Below, in pieces: positions 1 through 8,767 of a stretch of 64,000 bases of DNA. Every line of letters begins with the position of its first letter. Within the stretch, counting starts at the first letter, position 1. The DNA is from Streptomyces sp. NRRL F-525. GTDB taxonomy: Bacteria > Actinomycetota > Actinomycetes > Streptomycetales > Streptomycetaceae. The notes under the pieces are model-generated. The model saw nothing but the letters and a program-made list of their open reading frames with translations, made no database searches and had not been told where the DNA came from. The position numbers were made by a program, and so were the translations under genes. The stretch spans positions 124,001-188,000 of the forward strand of contig NZ_JNXE01000010.1 of NCBI RefSeq assembly GCF_000716605.1, read 5' to 3'.

Positions 1-693
1 ATCCCGAAGCACCCCACCCTCGCCAACTTCCGCCAGGCCTTCGACGAACAGCCGCTGCTGCACGCCGCGTTGAACTCCCTGCTCGCCGCGCTCGGGGCCG
101 CGCTGATCGCCGTGGTGATCGCGACACCGATGGCGTGGGTCATGGCCCGGCGCCGCACACTGCTCGCGCGAGCAGCGACCGGTTGGGTCGTGGTCAGCCA
201 GGCGTTCCCCTTCGTGCTGGTGATCATCCCGCTGTTCCTGGTACTGAAGAACCTGCGGCTGATCGACTCCCTGGCCGGGCTGGTGCTCGTCTACGTCGTA
301 TGGTCGCTGCCGTTCGCCCTGTGGATGCTGGTCGGCTATGTCCGGGCGGTACCACCGGAGTTGGAGGAAGCGGCGGCGGTCGACGGCGCCGGAAGGCTCC
401 GCACGCTGGTGTCGGTGACGGCACCCCTGCTCGCACCCGGGATCGTGGCGACGGCGCTCTTCGCTTTCGTCACCGCGTGGAACGAGTTCTTCTTCGCGCT
501 GGTCCTCCTCAAGACCCCCGAGAAACAGACCCTCCCGGTCGTCCTCACCCACTTCATCGGCGCGGAGGGCGTAGCGGACCTCGGCCCACTGGCCGCAGCC
601 GCGTTCCTCGCGACCCTCCCCTCCCTGATCGTCTTCGCCCTGATCCAACGCCGCATCACCGGCGGCATGTTGACCGGGGCGGTGAAGAGCTGA
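1..693 (+). CDS. Carbohydrate ABC transporter permease, MalG type (5' end missing)
   Basis: The reading frame is open from base 1 and ends at TGA 691-693, so the start lies left of the window. About 230 codons are visible. They contain several hydrophobic helices and the EAA loop of binding-protein-dependent permeases (EEAAAVDGAGRLRTL), which contacts the ATPase. The motif and length fit the C-terminal three quarters of a MalG-type (CUT1) inner permease for sugar or oligosaccharide uptake. The stop overlaps the start of the following binding-protein gene (TGATG), showing one operon. The substrate cannot be told from the sequence. Confidence 0.9.
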   Translation: MPKHPTLANFRQAFDEQPLLHAALNSLLAALGAALIAVVIATPMAWVMARRRTLLARAATGWVVVSQAFPFVLVIIPLFLVLKNLRLIDSLAGLVLVYVVWSLPFALWMLVGYVRAVPPELEEAAAVDGAGRLRTLVSVTAPLLAPGIVATALFAFVTAWNEFFFALVLLKTPEKQTLPVVLTHFIGAEGVADLGPLAAAAFLATLPSLIVFALIQRRITGGMLTGAVKS

Positions 694-1973
694 TGCGAGC
701 GCGCTGGATCCTCACCCTCGTCCTGACCCTGCTCCTCGCCGGCTGCACAGGCAGCGGAAGCGACTCCGCGAACGGCCGGATCACCCTCCGCTTCCAGTCC
801 CTGGCCTGGCAGGACGAGTCCGTCACCGCCAACAAGGAACTGGTGAAGGAGTGGAACGCCACCCATCCCGACGTCAAGGTCGAGTACGTGCAGGGCAGTT
901 GGGACAGCGTCCACGACCAACTCCTCACCTCCTTCGAGGGCGGCGAGGCTCCGGACATCATCCACGACGCCTCCGACGACCTCGCGGACTTCGCCTACGG
1001 CGGCTACCTCGCCGACCTCCGCGATCTGCTCCCCGCCCGCCTCAAGTCAGAGATCCCGCAACGGAGTTGGGCTACGACGACCTTCGGGAACGGCATCTAC
1101 GGCGTCCCGTTCCTCCAGGAGCCCCGGGTGCTCATCGCCAACGCCACCTGGCTGAAGAAGGCGAACGTACGCATCCCGACCCCCGAACACCCTTGGACCT
1201 GGCCCGAGTTCAGGGACATCACCCGACGCCTGAGCGGCGACGGCAAGTACGGCGTGGCCTGGCCGCTCAAGGAGCCGGTGTCCGCGACGCTCAACCTGTC
1301 GCTGTCGGCGGGCGGCGAGTTGTTCCACCGAGGCACGGACGGCAAGGTGACCGTCCGCTTCGACAAGGCCGACCAGGTCGTCCCCCGCACGATCCACGAC
1401 CAGGTGAACGTGGACCACAGCGCCTCACCCACGACCCTCGGCAGCGGCGGCTCGGACACGCTCCCCGGCTTCTTCGGCGGCAAGTACGCGATGATCCCGC
1501 TCGGCTTCTCCTACCGCCAGCAGATCGTGCAGCAGGCCCCCAAGGGCTTCGACTGGCAGGTCCTGCCCGCCCCGGCAGGCGCCGACGGCCTCACCCAGGG
1601 CGTCAGCCCACAGACCCTGTCCATCGCCGAGGACAGCCCCCACAAGAAGCAGGCCGCCGAGTTCATCGCCTTCCTCCTCCAGCCCAAGAACATGGCTCGC
1701 CTGGCCCTCGGCGACTGGATGCTCCCCACCGGCACCCAGGCCCTCAAGTCCCCGTCCCTGCACACCACCAAGGACGACTGGTCCACCGGCACGGCACTCG
1801 CCACCGACCTCGCCTCGGCCCCCGCCCAGTCGGTACGCGGCTACCCCGAGTGGAAGGACAAGGTGGCAACCCCGGCCTTCCAGGAGTACTACAGCGGAGC
1901 AATCACCCTCGCCGAACTACGCCAACGCCTGGAGCGGGACGGCAACTTGGTCCTCGCAAGATACCAACGCTGA
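693..1973 (+). CDS. Extracellular sugar-binding lipoprotein of ABC transporter
   Basis: This 426-residue protein begins with a lipoprotein signal peptide (MRARWILTLVLTLLLAGC). The lipobox cysteine at about residue 19 would anchor it to the outer face of the membrane. The mature part has the look of family 1 solute-binding proteins (e.g. the EWNATHPDVKVEYVQG stretch near the N-terminus and the GGKYAMIPLG segment). The ATG at 693 is chosen because the lipoprotein signal begins exactly there and overlaps the permease stop by one base. It would deliver a carbohydrate to the permease encoded upstream. In most CUT1 operons the binding protein comes first; here it follows the permease. Confidence 0.88.
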   Translation: MRARWILTLVLTLLLAGCTGSGSDSANGRITLRFQSLAWQDESVTANKELVKEWNATHPDVKVEYVQGSWDSVHDQLLTSFEGGEAPDIIHDASDDLADFAYGGYLADLRDLLPARLKSEIPQRSWATTTFGNGIYGVPFLQEPRVLIANATWLKKANVRIPTPEHPWTWPEFRDITRRLSGDGKYGVAWPLKEPVSATLNLSLSAGGELFHRGTDGKVTVRFDKADQVVPRTIHDQVNVDHSASPTTLGSGGSDTLPGFFGGKYAMIPLGFSYRQQIVQQAPKGFDWQVLPAPAGADGLTQGVSPQTLSIAEDSPHKKQAAEFIAFLLQPKNMARLALGDWMLPTGTQALKSPSLHTTKDDWSTGTALATDLASAPAQSVRGYPEWKDKVATPAFQEYYSGAITLAELRQRLERDGNLVLARYQR

Positions 1974-1986
1974 CGAGGGTCTTTTA

Positions 1987-2016
1987 GGGGCGCGGGGAAC
2001 TGCGCGACCAGCCCCC
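1987..2016. repeat. Dispersed GC-rich intergenic repeat, copy 1
   Basis: A unit beginning GGGGCGCGGGGAACTGCGCG and continuing ACCAGCC lies 14 bp after the binding-protein stop codon. Near-identical units occur at 35797-35828 and, inverted, at 59510-59541. All three lie beside gene ends, which suggests a mobile or terminator-associated repeat. Confidence 0.7.
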
Positions 2017-2080
2017 ACAGACCTCCACTCGCCGAACAACCGCACCACGCTCCCCGGATGGCGCCCCCACGAAAACCCCG

Positions 2081-2110
2081 TTGCCCCACCCCACCCAAAC
2101 CCCCTAGCGT
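2081..2110 (+). promoter_or_regulatory. Candidate promoter of the erm remnant
   Basis: TTGCCC (2081-2086) and TAGCGT (2105-2110) are separated by 18 bp, matching the Streptomyces housekeeping sigma pattern. They lie about 70 bp before the ATG at 2181. The region between contains an imperfect inverted repeat (GGGCCTTCGTCT and AGACAAGGACC), as might be expected of a leader. Confidence 0.4.
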
Positions 2111-2180
2111 TCCCCACGTTCTTCCGGTCAGGGCCTTCGTCTGCCCGTATGCCCTTCACGGAAGACAAGGACCGCAGGCC

Positions 2181-2820
2181 ATGGCCCGCCCCACCCCCGT
2201 TTCCCGCGCGCTCTCGCAGAACTTCCTGGCCGACCGCGCCACCGCCGACTACGTAGCCCGCCTGGCCGTCCCGCAAGGACACCAGATCCTGCTCCTCCTC
2301 GAAGTAGGCGCGGGAAAAGGCGCGTTGACCGCGAAACTGGCCCCCCACTGCCACGAACTCCACGCCCACGAGATCGACCCCCGCCTCGTCCCGAAACTCC
2401 GCCCCCGCCCTCACCGACGCCACCCTGCTCACCCAACTCGAGTACGCCCGCAAACGCACCGGTGACTACGGCAGTTGGACCCTGCTGACGGTCCGCAGCT
2501 GGCCCCGCTACGAGTGGCGGCTGGTCGGCCGGGTCGACCGGCGCCGGTTCAGCCCCGTGCCACGCGCCGACGCCGGGATCGTACGGATCGAACGGCGCCG
2601 GACCCCCCTGCTCGAACCGGCCGCGCTGCACGACTGGCGGCACCTGGTCGAGCTGGGCTTCTCAGGGGTGGGCGGCTCCCTGCACGCTTCCCTGCGCCGA
2701 CTCCACCCGAGGCGCCGCGTGGACGCCGCATTCCGCGCCGCGAGGCTCGACCCACGCGTCCTCGTCGGCGAGGTGTCTCCGGATCACTGGCTGCGCCTGC
2801 ACAGGGAACTCACGTCGTAG
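2181..2820 (+). pseudogene. Decayed 23S rRNA (adenine-N6) methyltransferase, Erm family
   Basis: Two fragments of one Erm protein lie in different frames. From ATG 2181 the N-terminal part reads MARPTPVSRALSQNFLADRA and continues to the SAM-binding motif LLEVGAGKGALTAKL, followed by HEIDPRLVPKL. Around 2405-2420 the match jumps to another frame, giving LLTQLEYARKRTGDYGSWT, then the FSPVPRADAGIVRIERR C-terminal motif, and ends at TAG 2818-2820. The stretch that should carry the catalytic N-I-P-[FY] motif and its surroundings is absent, so an internal deletion of several tens of codons joined to a frameshift has destroyed the enzyme. An intact version would dimethylate A2058 of 23S rRNA and give macrolide resistance. 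The assignment to Erm is firm from both flanking motifs; loss of function is an inference from the missing motif. Confidence 0.82.
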
Positions 2821-2843
2821 AAGAGCTGTCGTAGGGCACGGGT

Positions 2844-2882
2844 GAGGGCCTGCTGGTTCCCCCGGGATACCAACAGGCCCTC
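2844..2882. terminator. Bidirectional hairpin between convergent genes
   Basis: GAGGGCCTGCTGGTT pairs with ACCAACAGGCCCTC across a short loop, with one mismatch. It lies between the erm remnant (ends 2820) and the convergent MMPL gene (stop 2909), where a shared terminator is expected. Confidence 0.7.
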
Positions 2883-2908
2883 GATCAGGGGGAGTTACCC
2901 GCGCGGAC

Positions 2909-5158
2909 TCACACCCGCAGGGGCTCGCCCTCGCCCGTCACCGTGGGCGTCGGCGCGACCTCCTCCGGGGACTCGTCATGCGTGAGGTCGGGCAGGCGGT
3001 GGAGCCACTTCGGGAAGTACCAGTTGCGCTCGCCGAGCAGGGCCATCACCGCGGGGAGCAGGACGCCCCGGATGACCGTGGCGTCGATGAGGACCGCCGC
3101 CGCGAGGCCCACGCCCATCTGCTTCATGGACTGCATGGAGAGCGTGCCGAAGATCGCGAAGACGGCGACCATGATGACGGCGGCGCTGGTGACGACACCG
3201 GCCGTGGTGACCACGCCGTGCTGGATCGCGTCCTGGGTCGAACGGCCGCGCAGCCGCGCCTCGCGGATGCGGGAGACGACGAACACGTGGTAGTCCATCG
3301 ACAGGCCGAACAGGATCACGAAGAGGAACAGCGGCAGCCAGGTGACGATCGCGCCGACCCCCTCCGCGCCCACCAGCGAGGCGCCCCAGCCGTGCTGGAA
3401 GACGGCGACGAGGATGCCGTAAGCGGCGCCCACGGAAAGGAGGTTGAGGACGATCGAGGTGATCGCGACCGTCAGCGAGCGGAACGAGAGCAGCATCAGC
3501 AGGAAGGCGAAGACCACGACGAACGCGAAGACCGGGACGACCGATCCGAGGAGCTGGTCGTTGAAGTCCTTCGATCCCGCGACGTTTCCGGTGATCGGCG
3601 CCTGGACGCCGTCGACCTTGCCGAGGGTGGCGGGCCGTACCTCGTCGCGCAGTTTCTCCAGGCTCTTCGCGGCCTTGTCCTGGTCGGAGCCGCCGACGAG
3701 CGGGACGTAGACGAAGGCGACGTTCTGCGCGTCGTGCAGCTTGATGTCGACCGGGCCGCGCGAGGCACCCGAACTGACCGCCCGCGCCTTGAAGTCGGCC
3801 AACGCCTGCTTGACCTCGGGTGAGTTGATGTCCTTCGCCTTGACGACCACCTCGGCCGGATCGGAGCCGCCGGGGAAGGCGTCGTTGACGCGGTTGTAAG
3901 TCCCCACGATCGGGAGGGAGTTGCCGAACTCCTGGTCCAGGGTGAGGTTCTCGGTCTTCATGCCGACCGCGGGAGCGGCGATCGCGAGCAGCGCGCCGGC
4001 CGCGACGAGCACGGAGACGAGGGGCTTGGCGAGGACGCCCTTGAGGACGGCGGTCCAGAAGCGGCTCTCGCCGTTGCCCCGGCGGCCGCGCCTGCGCAGG
4101 AACGGGATGCGGCCCTTCTCGACCCGCTCGCCCAACAGCGAGAGCAGCGCGGGCAGTACGGTCACCGAGCCGACCATGGCGACCGCGACCACCATCAGCG
4201 AGGCCAGGCCCATCGCCTCGAACTCGGCGAGCCCGGTGAACAGCATGCCCGCCATCGCGACGCACACCGTGACACCGGAGACGATGATGGCGCGGCCGCT
4301 GGTCGCGGCGGCGATCCGCAGCGCGGCCCCGGCGTCGCGGCCGGCCTCGCGCTCCTCGCGTTCGCGGCGCAGATAGAACAGGCAGTAGTCGACACCGACG
4401 GCCAACCCCACCAGCAGCATTACGGAGTTGGCGGTGTCGCTCATCGGCTGGATGTGGCTGACGAGGCCCATCAGGCCCATCGTCGCGATGATCGCGGTGA
4501 GGGCCAGCGCCACCGGCAGCAGCGCCGCCACCAGCGCGCCGAAGGCGATCAGCAGGATGCCGAAGGCGACCGGTACGGCGGAGTACTCGGCCTTCTTGAA
4601 GTCGTTGCCGAAGGCGTCGGAGTACTGCTTCGCCATGCTCGCGCCGCCGATCTCCTCGATCCGCAGCGAGCCATGGTCCTTCTGCACCCCGGCGACGGCC
4701 TTCAGCACCGGCTCCACCCGGTCGCCGGCGGTGTCCGCGTCGCCGCGCATGTCGAACTGGACGAGCGCGCTCCGGCCGTCCTTCGAGATCGTCTTCGTGT
4801 CGTACGGCGAGGTCACGTCCGTGACCCGGCCGGTCCCCTCGACGGCCTTGACGACCGCGGTGACCGTGGAGCGGAACTCGCTGTCGGTGGACGTGACCGA
4901 CGCGTCCTTCGACTGGATCAGGATGGTCTCACCGGCCGGTTCCTTGATCCCGGCGTCGTCGATGATCGTGGCGGCGGTGTGCGTCTCGCCCTTCAGCTGG
5001 TCGCTCTCGTCGACGTCGACACGGCCGGCCGCCGAACCGATCCCCATTGCCAGCACCACGAACAGCACCCAGATGCCGACCGCGGCCCAGCGGTGCCGGG
5101 CGCTCCAGCCGCCGGCCCGGGCGGCGAGCCCCCGTACCCGCGAATCTCCGTTCCCCAT
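2909..5158 (-). CDS. MMPL/RND-family membrane transporter
   Basis: The protein has 749 residues with the two-fold MMPL layout. A first helix follows a short cytosolic N-terminus (WAAVGIWVLFVVLAMG). A large extracytoplasmic loop and a block of five helices come next, and then a second loop and a second helix block, about 12 helices in all. The sequence GLAVGVDYCLFYLRRERE in the first block and FGLSMDYHVFVVSRIREAR in the second are the conserved Asp-Tyr helices thought to relay protons. Such proteins export lipids or drugs across the membrane. ATG 5158 is chosen over upstream starts because an AAGGGGG ribosome site lies 10-12 nt before it and the upstream residues are low-complexity. No regulator is adjacent. 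The cargo is unknown. Confidence 0.9.
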   Translation of the reverse strand: MGNGDSRVRGLAARAGGWSARHRWAAVGIWVLFVVLAMGIGSAAGRVDVDESDQLKGETHTAATIIDDAGIKEPAGETILIQSKDASVTSTDSEFRSTVTAVVKAVEGTGRVTDVTSPYDTKTISKDGRSALVQFDMRGDADTAGDRVEPVLKAVAGVQKDHGSLRIEEIGGASMAKQYSDAFGNDFKKAEYSAVPVAFGILLIAFGALVAALLPVALALTAIIATMGLMGLVSHIQPMSDTANSVMLLVGLAVGVDYCLFYLRREREEREAGRDAGAALRIAAATSGRAIIVSGVTVCVAMAGMLFTGLAEFEAMGLASLMVVAVAMVGSVTVLPALLSLLGERVEKGRIPFLRRRGRRGNGESRFWTAVLKGVLAKPLVSVLVAAGALLAIAAPAVGMKTENLTLDQEFGNSLPIVGTYNRVNDAFPGGSDPAEVVVKAKDINSPEVKQALADFKARAVSSGASRGPVDIKLHDAQNVAFVYVPLVGGSDQDKAAKSLEKLRDEVRPATLGKVDGVQAPITGNVAGSKDFNDQLLGSVVPVFAFVVVFAFLLMLLSFRSLTVAITSIVLNLLSVGAAYGILVAVFQHGWGASLVGAEGVGAIVTWLPLFLFVILFGLSMDYHVFVVSRIREARLRGRSTQDAIQHGVVTTAGVVTSAAVIMVAVFAIFGTLSMQSMKQMGVGLAAAVLIDATVIRGVLLPAVMALLGERNWYFPKWLHRLPDLTHDESPEEVAPTPTVTGEGEPLRV

Positions 5159-5404
5159 GACGGGCTTGCCCCCTTGTGCACGGTGACAGCCCCCTGCCGC
5201 CACCTCATGGTTCGAAGGTATGTGCGGGATAAGAGCGTCTCCTCGTGCTGACCGGTGAGGTATCGGACGACCGGCTCCTCCGCACGGACAGCGGGCCCTC
5301 AGCACTGGGGAGGACGGCGGCCCCTTACATCTATCGGAGCGGCTCGGGGGTGGTGATCAGGGTGTCCGATGCGTCGGGCGGGGTCCGCTTTGTTATTACG
5401 AAAC

Positions 5405-5417
5405 CTTGTTGAACAAG
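5405..5417. promoter_or_regulatory. Perfect palindrome CTTGTTGAACAAG in intergenic region
   Basis: A 13-bp palindrome lies in the gene-free stretch 5159-5581, about 250 bp before the MMPL start. It is a plausible repressor operator for that gene. Next to it are short TAGGTGT-type direct repeats (5424-5450). No gene is seen in this stretch. Confidence 0.3.
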
Positions 5418-5526
5418 TCACAGGTGTAGGTAGGTGTGCCTGTAGGTGTTGATCCGGAGCCGTCTCATCCGCCAGAGTTTCCGCACGCCCGCACCTCACA
5501 GGGAGCGGACACCCGCACACCACAGG

Positions 5527-5569
5527 GAGCGGCCGTCGTGCCCACCCCCACGGGGCACGAAGGCCGCTC
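5527..5569. terminator. Strong hairpin directly before the DUF1697 promoter
   Basis: GAGCGGCCGTCGTGCCC pairs with GGGCACGAAGGCCGCTC (one mismatch) around a 9-nt loop. It abuts the -10 element of the next gene, so it may insulate it from upstream transcription or act as a regulatory stem. No gene end lies close upstream. Confidence 0.5.
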
Positions 5570-5575
5570 TATGGT
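5570..5575 (+). promoter_or_regulatory. Leaderless-type -10 element TATGGT
   Basis: TATGGT lies 6 nt before ATG 5582 and supports that start over the GTG at 5576. The spacing implies a transcript beginning at or next to the start codon. Confidence 0.45.
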
Positions 5576-5581
5576 GTGCGG

Positions 5582-6130
5582 ATGACGACGACGTATGCGG
5601 CTCTCCTGCGCGGAATCAACGTGGGCGGCAACAAGAAGCTCCCGATGGCCGAGCTGCGCACGCTCCTCGAAGGCCTCGGACACGACGACGTCCGCACCTA
5701 CTTGCAGAGCGGCCAGGCCGTGTTCACGAGCGGCCACGGCGACGGGGAGTCCCTCGCGGCGGAACTCGCGCGGGCGATCGAGAAGCGGTTCGGCTTCACG
5801 GTCGACGTCATCGTCCGCGACCACACCTACCTCAAGGCGATCGCCGACAACTGCCCTTTCCCGGCCGCCGAGTTGGAGGGCAAGCAACTCCACGTCACGT
5901 ACTACTCGGCGCCGGTCGCCGAGGACCGCTTCGCGGACATCGACCAACCCGCGTACCTCCCCGAGGAGTTCCGCCTCGGCGACCGCGCCCTGTACCTCTA
6001 CGCCCCCGACGGCCTCGGCCGCTCCAAGCTCGCGGCGGAACTCTCCCGGCCGCGGCTGAACAAGGGCCTGATCGCGACGTCCCGCAACTGGAACACGGTC
6101 CTCAAACTCGTGGAGCTGACCGGCAGTTGA
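5582..6130 (+). CDS. DUF1697 domain protein
   Basis: The 182-residue protein opens with TTYAALLRGINVGGNKKLPM, the hallmark of the DUF1697 family. The conserved YLQSGQAVFTSG segment follows at about residues 38-49. The single domain fills the whole chain at the usual family length. The family's biochemical role is unknown, and no catalytic residues are assigned. The gene stands alone after a hairpin and has no ribosome site, but it does have a close -10 element, so it is probably translated from a leaderless mRNA. Confidence 0.85.
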   Translation: MTTTYAALLRGINVGGNKKLPMAELRTLLEGLGHDDVRTYLQSGQAVFTSGHGDGESLAAELARAIEKRFGFTVDVIVRDHTYLKAIADNCPFPAAELEGKQLHVTYYSAPVAEDRFADIDQPAYLPEEFRLGDRALYLYAPDGLGRSKLAAELSRPRLNKGLIATSRNWNTVLKLVELTGS

Positions 6131-6223
6131 GCGCGATCTCGGCGAGGCGCCCGCGATCGGCCCCGTGGAGAGTTCACGAGATTGTCAATGGCGGCTACAC
6201 GCAGCTGTGCGAGGCTCCTCGGT

Positions 6224-7246
6224 ATGCGCTACATCATCATCGGAGCAGGGGCGGTCGGCGGGGCCATCGGTGGCCGGCTGGCCGGGGCGGGGTGCGAGGT
6301 CGTCCTGGTCGCGCGGGGTGCGCAACGGGCGGCGCTGGCCGAGCACGGGCTGCGGCTCAAGGTGCCGGACGGGGAGTCGACGTATCGGCTGCCGGTCGTC
6401 GAAGACCCGGCCGAACTGGGCGAGTTGAGGACCGACGACGTACTCGTGCTCGCCGTCAAGACACAGGACAGCGAGGCCGCGCTCGCGCTCTGGGGCCAGG
6501 CCCCGGTCACCGGCGGCGGCACGGCCGCCGAACGGCTCCCCGTCGTCTGCGCGCAGAACGGCGTCGAGAGCCAACGGCTCGCGCTGCGCCGCTTCCGGCG
6601 GGTCTACGGCGTCTGCGTCTGGCTGCCCGCGACCTTCGTCGAGCCGGGTGTGGTCGCCGCCGAGGGCACCCCGCTCACCGGCATCCTGCATCTCGGCCGC
6701 TATCCGCACGGCACCGACGAGACCGCCCGGCTGATCGCCGCGGACCTGGAGAAGTCGCGGTTCGAGGCGCCGGTCGTGCCGGACGTGACGCGCTGGCAGT
6801 ACGCCAAGCTGCTGAGCAATCTCGGCAACGCGATCGAGGCGGTCGTCGAGGTGCGCGACACCGAGGAGCACCTGGCGTTCTACCGGCGGGTGCGGGCCGA
6901 GGGCGCGGCCGTGCTCGACGCGGCCGGTATCGCGTACGCGGGCGCCGAGGAGGAGAAGGAGGCGCGCGGCGACAAGATCCAGCTCGTGGAGATCGACGGC
7001 GCCCCGCGCGGCGGCGGCTCCTCCTGGCAGTCGCTGAACCGGGGCACCGGCACCATCGAGGCCGACTACCTCAACGGCGAGATCGCGCTGCTGGGGCGGC
7101 TGCACGGCGTACCGACCCCCCTCAACGACCTGCTGCAACGGCTCGCGAACACCTTCGCGCGCGAGCGCAGGACACCCGGTTCGCTGCCGTTCGACGAACT
7201 GCTCCGCCTGGCCGACGACGCTGTCGCGTTTGTTCAAGAGTCCTGA
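6224..7246 (+). CDS. 2-dehydropantoate 2-reductase family (PanE/ApbA)
   Basis: The 340-residue protein starts MRYIIIGAGAVGGAIGGRL, a Rossmann GxGxxG site for NADPH. Its C-terminal helical domain carries KLLSNLGNAIEA, where the lysine is the usual catalytic residue of ketopantoate reductases. The reaction for the name enzyme is reduction of 2-dehydropantoate to pantoate in coenzyme A synthesis. Streptomyces carry several paralogues, so the true substrate may be another 2-keto acid. ATG 6224 is preferred to an upstream TTG because the dinucleotide fold begins at once. Its neighbours do not suggest a pathway. Confidence 0.82.
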   Translation: MRYIIIGAGAVGGAIGGRLAGAGCEVVLVARGAQRAALAEHGLRLKVPDGESTYRLPVVEDPAELGELRTDDVLVLAVKTQDSEAALALWGQAPVTGGGTAAERLPVVCAQNGVESQRLALRRFRRVYGVCVWLPATFVEPGVVAAEGTPLTGILHLGRYPHGTDETARLIAADLEKSRFEAPVVPDVTRWQYAKLLSNLGNAIEAVVEVRDTEEHLAFYRRVRAEGAAVLDAAGIAYAGAEEEKEARGDKIQLVEIDGAPRGGGSSWQSLNRGTGTIEADYLNGEIALLGRLHGVPTPLNDLLQRLANTFARERRTPGSLPFDELLRLADDAVAFVQES

Positions 7247-7258
7247 CGGCGCCCTCCC

Positions 7259-7264
7259 TAGCGT
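7259..7264 (+). promoter_or_regulatory. Leaderless-type -10 element TAGCGT
   Basis: TAGCGT lies 7 nt before ATG 7272 and supports that start. Confidence 0.45.
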
Positions 7265-7271
7265 GGAGGGC

Positions 7272-7889
7272 ATGAGCAACCACGACCTGAGCAACCACGA
7301 CCTGCACCCGTACATGATCGAATGCGCCGCCGAGGCGGCCCGCGTCGCGCGCGGTGTCCGTGCGACCCAGCTCGACGACCCCACGCACTGCCCCGACTGG
7401 GACGTCCGCGCGATGGTCAACCACTGGGTCCTCTACACATCTCACGGCCTGGAACACCGTGCCCTGCGCACACAGCTCCCCGAGGAGCTGACCGCGCGCG
7501 ACTTCACCGCCGACCCGGACTGGGCGGCCGCGTACGCCGCCCAGCTGGACCGGGCCGTCGCCGCCTGGGCCGACCCGGCGGTGTGGGAGGGCGAGGTTGA
7601 CCTCGGCATGGCGAAGATGCCGGCCGACGAGATCGCCTCGATGATCATCAAGGAGCTGGCGGTGCACGGCTGGGACGTGGCCACGGCCACCGGCCAGCGG
7701 TACACCGTCTCGGACGGCGCGGCCGGCCTCGTCCTCGCCGTGGTCGAGAAGCACGGCGACCTCTACCGCCAGTACGACGGCTTCGCCGACCCGGTCCCCG
7801 TACCGGCCGACGCCCCCGTCTTCGACCGCGCCCTCGCGGCCAGCGGACGGAACCCGAGGCAGCGGGTCACGACCGAAGTGGACCAGTGA
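7272..7889 (+). CDS. TIGR03086-type metal-binding protein (mycothiol-dependent maleylpyruvate isomerase-like)
   Basis: This 205-residue protein belongs to the actinobacterial DinB-like four-helix family. CPDWDVRAMVNHW near residue 45 supplies the first metal-binding histidine, and ELAVHGWDVATATGQ near residue 140 supplies the second conserved histidine. Relatives use mycothiol as a cofactor in isomerisation or detoxification; many members have no known substrate. The start at 7272 fits the close -10 element. The next gene is also of a mycothiol-associated family, but it has its own promoter. Confidence 0.78.
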   Translation: MSNHDLSNHDLHPYMIECAAEAARVARGVRATQLDDPTHCPDWDVRAMVNHWVLYTSHGLEHRALRTQLPEELTARDFTADPDWAAAYAAQLDRAVAAWADPAVWEGEVDLGMAKMPADEIASMIIKELAVHGWDVATATGQRYTVSDGAAGLVLAVVEKHGDLYRQYDGFADPVPVPADAPVFDRALAASGRNPRQRVTTEVDQ

Positions 7890-7931
7890 GAGAGAGCCGT
7901 ATTGGGCCGAGCGCCCGGCCTAATCGGTGGC

Positions 7932-7937
7932 TACCGT
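7932..7937 (+). promoter_or_regulatory. Leaderless-type -10 element TACCGT
   Basis: TACCGT lies 7 nt before ATG 7945 and supports that start over any upstream codon. Confidence 0.45.
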
Positions 7938-7944
7938 TGTCCGT

Positions 7945-8562
7945 ATGAGTCACGACAACCCGGTCCGCGTCGACTTCTACTTCGACCCCGCCTGCCCCTT
8001 CGCGTGGATCACCTCCCGCTGGCTGCTGGAGGTCGAGCGCGAGCGCCCGCTCGACCTCCACTTCCACGCGATGAGCCTCTACCTCCACAACACCGGCAAC
8101 GAACTCCCCGACTGGTACCGGGAGTTGGTCGACAAGTCCATCGGCCCGGTCCGCGTCGCCGTGGCCGCCGCCGAACAGCAGGGCGACAAGGTCCTCCGGG
8201 ACCTCTACACGGCCTTCGGCACCCGCATCCACGAGCGGCGCTACGACGACTTCGACGCCGTCGTCGCCGAATCCCTCGCCGAACTCGGACTCCCCGCCGA
8301 ACTGGCCGACGCCGCCCACGACTTGTCGTACGACGACGCGGTGCGCCGCAGTCATGAGGCGGGCGTGGAGGTGGAGTCGGGCGGCTATGTGGGGACGCCG
8401 ACCCTGCACGTCGACGGGACGGTGTGGTTCGGGCCCGTACTGCGGGCGATCCCGCGCGGCGCGAAGGCGGCCGAACTCTTCGACAGTTTCCGGGTGTTGG
8501 CGACGTGCCCCGACTTCTTCGAGCTGAAGCGGACGCGCACCGGGGGTCTGTCCTTCGACTGA
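7945..8562 (+). CDS. DsbA-family thioredoxin-fold protein (Rv2466c-like)
   Basis: The 205-residue protein has no signal peptide and so is cytosolic. [18 protein letters not shown] carries the active-site region of the DsbA-like, mycothiol-dependent nitroreductase family. [13 protein letters not shown] near residue 150 is the cis-proline loop. The active site reads CPFA, so only one cysteine is present where a CxxC would be expected. This argues for monothiol chemistry with mycothiol rather than disulfide exchange within the protein. The function in this organism is inferred from the family. Confidence 0.8.
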   Translation: MSHDNPVRVDFYFDPACPFAWITSRWLLEVERERPLDLHFHAMSLYLHNTGNELPDWYRELVDKSIGPVRVAVAAAEQQGDKVLRDLYTAFGTRIHERRYDDFDAVVAESLAELGLPAELADAAHDLSYDDAVRRSHEAGVEVESGGYVGTPTLHVDGTVWFGPVLRAIPRGAKAAELFDSFRVLATCPDFFELKRTRTGGLSFD

Positions 8563-8767
8563 GCCCGGTGACCGTCGTCAGCGGCGGGTGTCACGGTGGT
8601 TGTCGTCGCGCAGTGACATAAACGCGTCGCGCGGCGCAGTACGGAAAGCGACCCCCGCGATCATGTTCATGCCGCCGGGGCCGCACTGCGGACGGGCCGT
8701 CCGGGGTCCGACATCACAGGGGAGTGCCGGACTTCGGGCGGCGCGTTCCCATCGACCGCCGGGGCGG

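Noticed and set aside
2130..2180. Macrolide-responsive leader peptide before the erm remnant
   Set aside because: A short frame (ATG near 2150) and an inverted repeat exist, but the frame runs into the gene and has no stalling motif that I can recognise. It is only noted with the promoter.
5446..7275. A 609-codon frame across DUF1697 and the PanE-like gene
   Set aside because: It runs through two genes with clear families in other frames and is Arg/Pro-rich noise.
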